A stretch of 21,515 nt of DNA from Bodo saltans (taxonomy: Eukaryota > Euglenozoa > Kinetoplastea > Eubodonida > Bodonidae). This document shows, piece after piece, positions 16,983 to 21,515 of the stretch. The stretch is from the NCBI GenBank assembly GCA_001460835.1, contig CYKH01000495.1, forward strand, positions 14,061-35,575. The letters are read 5' to 3'. Made by a program: the position numbers and the translations under genes. The notes beneath the pieces were generated by a model. It did no database searches and was not told the DNA's origin. It saw nothing but the letters and a program-made list of their open reading frames with translations. Position 1 is the first letter of the stretch. The number at the start of each line of letters is the position of its first letter.

Positions 16983-17912
16983 ATGCGTGGCGGTCGCGGT
17001 GGTGGTCGTGGATTCGGTGGCGGTGGTGGCCGTGGCTTCGGTGGGGGTGGCCGTGGAGGTGCCCGAGGTGGCGGTCGCGGTGGCGGTCGTGGCGGTGCCC
17101 GCGGTGGTCGTGGAGGTCGCGGTGGTGCTGCTGCAGGTGGTGCCAAGACCACGAATGTCCAGCTGCACGCTCGTTTCCCCGGTGTCTACATCATTAAGGG
17201 CAAGGCCGACGCTATTGCCACCAAGAACTTCGTCCCCGGAGTTTCTGTCTACGGCGAGAAGCGCGTCAGCGGTACTGTTGTCGGTGAGACTGAGTCCAAG
17301 GAGTTCCGCACCTGGAACCCCTACCGCTCAAAGCTCGCCGCCGCCATCTACGGTGGTGTAGAGAAGATCTACATGCAGCCCGGTAGCGCCGTCCTGTACC
17401 TTGGCGCTGCCAGCGGTACCACCGTTAGCCACGTCTCTGACTTGGTTGGCCCCGAGGGTGTTGTATACGCGGTCGAGTTCTCTCACCGTAGCGGTCGCGA
17501 TCTTGAGGAGATGACCAAGCCGGTCGAGTTCTCTCACCGTAGCGGTCGCGATCTTGAGGAGATGACCAAGCGCCGCGCCAACATTGTCCCCATCATCGAG
17601 GATGCTCGCCACCCCTGGAAGTACCGCATGCTCATCCCCCGCCTGGTGGACTGCATCTTCATGGATGTTGCCCAGCCCGATCAGGCCCGTATTATGGCCC
17701 TCAACGCACTGCACTTCCTCAAGGAGGGCGGTGGCTTCGTGATCTCCGTGAAGGCAAACTGCATTGACTCAACTGCTGACGCCGCGACCGTCTTCGCTGC
17801 TGAGGTGGCCAAGATGAAGCAAATGGGCCTCAAGCCCAAGGAGCAGGTCACGCTGGAGCCATTCGAGAGAGACCACGCTGTAGTTGCGGGTATCTTCAAG
17901 GCTGAGAAGTAA
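16983..17912 (+). CDS. Fibrillarin (NOP1), rRNA 2'-O-methyltransferase, with a 17-aa internal duplication
   Basis: The 309-aa product is the catalytic subunit of box C/D snoRNPs in the nucleolus. Residues 1-54 are a Gly/Arg-rich GAR domain. The methyltransferase domain follows: [13 protein letters not shown]-type region, SAM motif [20 protein letters not shown] (137-156), [34 protein letters not shown] and SVKANCID. The catalytic tetrad of the family is present as Lys117, Asp228, Lys257 and His298. A 51-nt exact repeat (17470-17571) duplicates [16 protein letters not shown] plus one residue inside the SAM-binding fold, where known fibrillarins align without a gap. This would probably disturb folding, so it is suspect. 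Codons are strongly C/G-ending, as in PA2G4, consistent with high expression. Confidence 0.95.
   Translation: MRGGRGGGRGFGGGGGRGFGGGGRGGARGGGRGGGRGGARGGRGGRGGAAAGGAKTTNVQLHARFPGVYIIKGKADAIATKNFVPGVSVYGEKRVSGTVVGETESKEFRTWNPYRSKLAAAIYGGVEKIYMQPGSAVLYLGAASGTTVSHVSDLVGPEGVVYAVEFSHRSGRDLEEMTKPVEFSHRSGRDLEEMTKRRANIVPIIEDARHPWKYRMLIPRLVDCIFMDVAQPDQARIMALNALHFLKEGGGFVISVKANCIDSTADAATVFAAEVAKMKQMGLKPKEQVTLEPFERDHAVVAGIFKAEK
17470..17571 (+). repeat. Exact 51-nt tandem duplication inside fibrillarin
   Basis: Copies at 17470-17520 and 17521-17571 are identical and directly adjacent. The length is a multiple of 3, so the frame survives with 17 extra residues. Removing one copy gives a protein that aligns to other fibrillarins without a gap here. 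Confidence 0.97.
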
Positions 17913-18324
17913 GCGAAGAGATTCTGTGTCTTAGGGAGAGTTGTGGAGATACGAGTACGAGAGAAGTGTTCAATGACGATGAGTGAGAGAAACTGTTTAC
18001 AAACGCTTAAGAAGTAACAACGAAAAACAAAAAAACAAGCAAAAAACACAAAACGCAAAATAAAGGATTGTGTGATGCGTGTGTGTTGTGGTGTCCCATG
18101 TGAGACATGAGCGACGGCACACGACACGTATGCGCACAAAACAAAGGGATAACTGGAGTGCAACAAAACCGGCACACGACACGTATGCGTATAACTGGAG
18201 TGCAACAAAACCAAAAAAAACCTGCGGTGTCTAGGAAATTAAAATGTGCAGTACTTGCGATTCTCTCCCTCCATTTTTATACGTTGTTTGCCATTACTAA
18301 CATAACAGAAGGAACATCGCGCCT
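17913..18324 (+). other. 412-nt region after fibrillarin
   Basis: No gene. It is A-rich at 18015-18065 and contains the imperfect repeat at 18116-18212. A pyrimidine-rich tract at about 18258-18290 followed by AG at 18307-18308 is the likely acceptor for the ATG at 18325. Confidence 0.45.
18116..18212 (+). repeat. Imperfect tandem repeat, 55 + 42 nt, in the fibrillarin 3' flank
   Basis: Copy 1 is 18116-18170 and copy 2 is 18171-18212. Both begin ggcacacgacacgtatgcg and end ataactggagtgcaacaaaacc; copy 1 holds 13 net extra bases in the middle (cacaaaacaaaggg in place of t). No spacer separates them. Confidence 0.93.
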
Positions 18325-19635
18325 ATGAAGGTTCCTCGTGTGGCCCAGATTCGCCAGTTGCAGGCTGCGAATCGCCAGAAGCACATGGAAGAGAATGCGA
18401 ATCGAGCAGGTGCGGACGATCGCAACTCAATGTTTGCGAAACACCACCAGAACCAACGGCATGCCTACGGCCAAGCTCCCCGTTTTTCGATGACCAACCG
18501 CCCAACGCGAGATCGAAATGCTGGCGTGATCACCTCCCGGGAGTGGGAAGAGGCAGTCTCCAAATACGACGACTCCGGCAAAGGCTTCCGCCGTTTCTTT
18601 TACGGCTTCGTTGTGTTTGCTCTGGTGCTGCTTGCATTCGCAAAGTATGATGTTGAGGTGAACCTCGAAGTACCTCAGATTGAAAGCGGACGTGGGTTTG
18701 GTGAAGTCGTAGCAGATGATGTCGATGATATCGGTGAATCCTCTGGCAATAATGATGCCGGCGAAGGAAGCAGGCCAATCAATGGGGCCTCACGCCTTTC
18801 AGAGCGTGAAATGCGCGAGTTGGACGAGATGTACAACCTGCTCGGTGTCAAGGGACGCCTCAAGCAGAAGAGAGCATCACCACCTGCTGCCAAGCCTGCG
18901 GATGCTGAAAAAGCGGCAACACCTGAAGGTGACAGCACAGCAACGCCAACTGCACGCGCTGACCCGGATAAAGAGCGTCGTCGCGAGAACTATCGCGTTC
19001 GCCAAGAGCTCAAGCAAGCGTACGAAAGTCACCAAGACGGCCTGGGACAACTCGTCCATTGCGGTCGAGCATGCGAATCGAAGAACCAGCAAGTCGAGCT
19101 TGCGTACACAACGCTTGCCTCACAGATTGACCGTGAGCTTTACGGTGTTCTCCTTGACAGCAAAAATACAAAAGAGAAGCGAGGCGCGAGCCAGGCTGAG
19201 CTGAGAGAGTTTTACGAGGCGAAAAAGGCAGAGATTGTAGCAGGTGATGAGAACGAAGAGGACCGTAACATGGCCCTTGAGGAACTTCGTGATGCCTATG
19301 AAATTCTCGCCAACCCGGAGGCCAAGGCATACTACCACTTGTACGGTCGAAAGCCTCCTGCAATCATGAAGCACGCGTCAGCTCGCCACGGTGGGTGGGG
19401 TCAGGAGGTACAATTGGGCTCATTTAAGTACCGCCTGATCTTCTCGTGGTTGGACTACTTTGATTCCTCATGGGGTGAGATTGTTGTGCTCGGTGCGATT
19501 GCGGTGTTTATCCTCATGCGTCTCCCTCAGGCTCTCCAGCAAACCCAGCGCCTCGTTGAGGAGCTCGAGTGGGAGGATCGTATCAGTGCTCAAGAGGCAG
19601 AAGCTGCGAAGGCAGAGGGTGCAGCGAGCGAGTAG
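18325..19635 (+). CDS. Membrane protein with J-like domain lacking HPD
   Basis: The intact protein has 436 aa. There is no signal peptide. Residues 1-88 are polar and basic. A membrane segment at 90-107 (RFFYGFVVFALVLLAFAKY) precedes an acidic, disordered region (118-215), and a second membrane segment lies at 385-401. Between them, residues 271-341 resemble a J domain: ELYGVLL at the start, a helix AELREFYEAKKAEI, and a clear helix III/IV end LEELRDAYEILANPEAKAYYHLYG. The HPD tripeptide that activates Hsp70 should fall at about 302-310, where the sequence reads AEIVAGDEN, so it is a degenerate or J-like domain. An ER or other internal-membrane adaptor that binds but does not stimulate Hsp70, or that regulates a true J protein, is a reasonable inference. 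The C-terminus is a charged helix. Confidence 0.72.
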   Translation: MKVPRVAQIRQLQAANRQKHMEENANRAGADDRNSMFAKHHQNQRHAYGQAPRFSMTNRPTRDRNAGVITSREWEEAVSKYDDSGKGFRRFFYGFVVFALVLLAFAKYDVEVNLEVPQIESGRGFGEVVADDVDDIGESSGNNDAGEGSRPINGASRLSEREMRELDEMYNLLGVKGRLKQKRASPPAAKPADAEKAATPEGDSTATPTARADPDKERRRENYRVRQELKQAYESHQDGLGQLVHCGRACESKNQQVELAYTTLASQIDRELYGVLLDSKNTKEKRGASQAELREFYEAKKAEIVAGDENEEDRNMALEELRDAYEILANPEAKAYYHLYGRKPPAIMKHASARHGGWGQEVQLGSFKYRLIFSWLDYFDSSWGEIVVLGAIAVFILMRLPQALQQTQRLVEELEWEDRISAQEAEAAKAEGAASE

Positions 19636-19982
19636 GTATGAGACTTCGTGTGCTTCACGCGGAAAATTAGTTTCAGCAGATTTGATGTTGTTATCGTCGC
19701 GTTGACCGGCATGTTGCTGGGAGTGTTGTGCCACTTTTCACACACTTGCGTAATCTGGTGGGCGACCAATGGATGTTGTGCTTTATCCCTGTTCAAATTT
19801 TATTGTGGGCTCCTGTGAACTGTGAACAAACGAAAGGAAGTTCGTGACAAACGAATGGAATCGACACTCATGCTTTTATTGCATCATGCCCACTTTTATC
19901 TTCTCCCTCATTTTTGTTCGTCTTAGTTCACCTCTTAACAGTTTTTTTTTGAATCGCAGGCAACTGCTAACGCATTATTGTT
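19636..19982 (+). other. 347-nt intergenic region before trehalase
   Basis: No gene or RNA recognised. It ends in a strong acceptor: pyrimidine-rich from about 19902, a run of nine T at 19942-19950, and AG at 19958-19959. No ATG lies between this AG and 19983. Confidence 0.5.
19942..19959 (+). promoter_or_regulatory. Trans-splice acceptor of the trehalase gene
   Basis: Nine consecutive T followed by gaatcgcAG; the AG at 19958-19959 is 23 nt before the ATG at 19983. It is among the clearest acceptors in the window and fixes the trehalase start. Confidence 0.7.
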
Positions 19983-21515
19983 ATGGCCGAGGAAGCAACC
20001 GACTACTCTCCGTCCAAGACTCTTTTGGCGGAGGTGTCCTCCAACGAGCGCTTTGCACATCGAAGGTTTGCTGTCCTGGGAGTGGCGTTCTGCACTGTGT
20101 GCTTAGCCGCCATGGCGACTCTCATGATTCTTTATCACAACTTAGACGATGGTAACGGGAGTCCTTCGACGAGTTTGCTTCGCTCGTGCACACATCCTAT
20201 TTACTGCACTGGTGAGTTCCTGCAAGCGGTTCAATTGGCGCAGCCTGCATTATTCCCAGACTCCAAAACGTTCGTGGATATGCCGTGTCGCTCTCCACCG
20301 CAAGCCATTCTTGACGCGTTCCAGGCTCAGAAAAATTCCGCAGGTTTTAACATCAGTGCGTTTGTGCAACAGCATTTTGATGCTGCCGGCTCGGAAGTGA
20401 TGACAGTTACCCCTCCAGACTTCGTTCCCAACCCCCAACGCCTCTCGAAGCTACAAAACGTGGAACTCCGCACATTTGCATACAATGTGCACGCTGTTTG
20501 GAAGAACCTCACGAGACAGTTTAACACAAGTTACTCTTGTGGTGAGCCGTGCATGAGCTCCATGCCTGTGCCCAATCCATTCGTGGCCCCTGGAGGCCGT
20601 TTCCGTGAGTTCTACTATTGGGACACGTACTGGATCATCAAAGGGCTTCTTGTGTCGAACCTCACAGTGACAGCGCGCCACACCCTAGACAACCTGTTGT
20701 GGGCCGTCAAGGAGTACGGGTTCGTGCCAAACGGTGCACGTATTTACTACCAGGACCGATCCCAGCCGCCCCTCCTCACACTGATGGTGCGTGACTATGT
20801 GACGGCAACTGGCGACTTGTCGATTCTTACAGATGCCATCGACTTGCTGCACCAGGAGCATCAGTTTTGGATGTTGACGCCTCACCGAGTTCGTACGAGC
20901 GATACGACAATCACCGCCAACCCAACCATTACCTCGGATGATGTGTTGAATCGCTATTACGCCGTCACTGCGGATCCTCGGCCAGAGTCGTACCGTGAAG
21001 ACACAGCGACCCTTCAAAGTAGCAACGGCAGATCCCCGTTGGATATGTACAGCAGCTTAGCGACAGGGGCAGAGACGGGCTGGGACTACTCCACCCGCTG
21101 GTTTGCGAACAACAGCGAAGACATCACTGCGGTCAATGCGCAAAATGTTGTTCCGATTGATCTGAATGCGATCTTGTTACAAGTTGAGAGCACAATGAAA
21201 AATTGGACCTGCGCAGGTGGTCTTGCCCCAAACCCGTCGCTGTGCACTGAGTACGGTAACTGGGTGAGCTCAAGAACAAAAAGTGTCGTCAAGGTGTTCC
21301 CTGCTAGCCCTGTCATGGGTGACTTCTTGCTCGATGTTCAGTTAAAGAACACTAAGTGGTTCGGTGCTGTGAGTGCCCTTCTCGCCTCCCCTGAGTATGC
21401 CAATGCCGTGAATCTTGCAGATTTGCAAGGGGCCGTGAATACGCTCGTCACCAACATCTATCCAGGCGGCGTACCCGCGTCGCTCACCACGTCCGGCCAG
21501 CAGTGGGACTTCCCC
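19983..21515 (+). CDS. Trehalase, GH37, membrane-anchored (3' end outside window)
   Basis: The frame is open from ATG 19983 to the window end: 511 residues without a stop. Residues 29-51 are one hydrophobic segment after a polar, basic 28-residue N-terminus, so it is probably a signal anchor (type II) with the enzyme outside the cytosol. GH37 signatures follow in order: PGGRFREFYYWDTY (203-216), the GFVPNGARIYYQDRSQPP region, PRPESYREDT, AETGWDYSTRW with the likely catalytic acid Asp368 (codon 21084-21086), VPIDLNA, and QQWDFP at the very end, the start of the second signature. The catalytic base Glu lies beyond the window. It would split trehalose into two glucose at the cell surface, food vacuole or other lumen. 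I do not recall trehalase from parasitic trypanosomatids; a phagotroph eating bacteria could use it. Confidence 0.95.
   Translation, partial: MAEEATDYSPSKTLLAEVSSNERFAHRRFAVLGVAFCTVCLAAMATLMILYHNLDDGNGSPSTSLLRSCTHPIYCTGEFLQAVQLAQPALFPDSKTFVDMPCRSPPQAILDAFQAQKNSAGFNISAFVQQHFDAAGSEVMTVTPPDFVPNPQRLSKLQNVELRTFAYNVHAVWKNLTRQFNTSYSCGEPCMSSMPVPNPFVAPGGRFREFYYWDTYWIIKGLLVSNLTVTARHTLDNLLWAVKEYGFVPNGARIYYQDRSQPPLLTLMVRDYVTATGDLSILTDAIDLLHQEHQFWMLTPHRVRTSDTTITANPTITSDDVLNRYYAVTADPRPESYREDTATLQSSNGRSPLDMYSSLATGAETGWDYSTRWFANNSEDITAVNAQNVVPIDLNAILLQVESTMKNWTCAGGLAPNPSLCTEYGNWVSSRTKSVVKVFPASPVMGDFLLDVQLKNTKWFGAVSALLASPEYANAVNLADLQGAVNTLVTNIYPGGVPASLTTSGQQWDFP

Noticed and set aside
16941-17168. Antisense Pro- or Thr-rich ORFs opposite the fibrillarin N-terminus
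   Set aside because: They are the complement of the GAR-domain Gly/Arg codons.
1-21515. tRNA, rRNA or CRISPR array
   Set aside because: No T-loop/anticodon-like arrangement, no rRNA-like stretch and no regularly spaced repeats were found by eye on either strand; the repeats seen are single tandem duplications.

Overview
The window looks like nuclear DNA from a kinetoplastid flagellate, most likely a free-living bodonid such as Bodo saltans. Twelve genes lie head to tail on the + strand. No introns are needed to read any of them. Gaps between genes are short (about 250-900 nt), and most starts follow a pyrimidine-rich tract and an AG, as expected for spliced-leader trans-splicing of a polycistronic transcript. 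The gene set is fully eukaryotic (PA2G4/EBP1, Derlin, Qa-SNARE, clathrin light chain, fibrillarin). The species name is inference.

Layout: 1-1191 is the C-terminal part of a type I membrane protein. 1554-2171 is an unrecognised 205-aa protein. 2386-3543 is a PA2G4/EBP1-type pseudo-aminopeptidase. 3850-4692 is a MAPKKK-like (STE11-like) kinase with DFD in place of DFG. 5179-7330 is a CAMK-like kinase fused to a C-terminal CAP-Gly domain, broken by a tandem duplication. 7673-8419 is a Derlin. 8709-14106 is a very large NRPS-like enzyme built like bacterial epsilon-poly-L-lysine synthetase (Pls): adenylation, carrier, then three membrane/left-handed-beta-helix repeats. 14991-15731 is a syntaxin-type Qa-SNARE. 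16058-16717 is clathrin light chain. 16983-17912 is fibrillarin. 18325-19635 is a membrane J-like protein without HPD. 19983 to the window end is a membrane-anchored GH37 trehalase, truncated by the window edge.

The genes do not form a pathway, which is normal for kinetoplastid polycistrons. Several are secretory or endomembrane proteins (Derlin, SNARE, clathrin light chain). The most striking gene is the Pls-like synthetase. Its adenylation pocket residues, read from the sequence, resemble the lysine code I remember, so a membrane-bound poly-amino-acid (possibly polylysine) synthase in a protist is the main hypothesis.

A second theme is sequence integrity. Five direct duplications of about 42-200 nt occur between 5.2 and 18.2 kb, four of them exactly back to back and one separated only by an A-run. 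Two break reading frames, one inserts 17 residues into the fibrillarin core, and one repeats the 5' end of the SNARE gene. Most copies differ by a few bases. Together with a 300-N gap and an apparent deletion in the adenylation domain, this looks more like unmerged allelic contig ends than biology, but it should be tested with reads.
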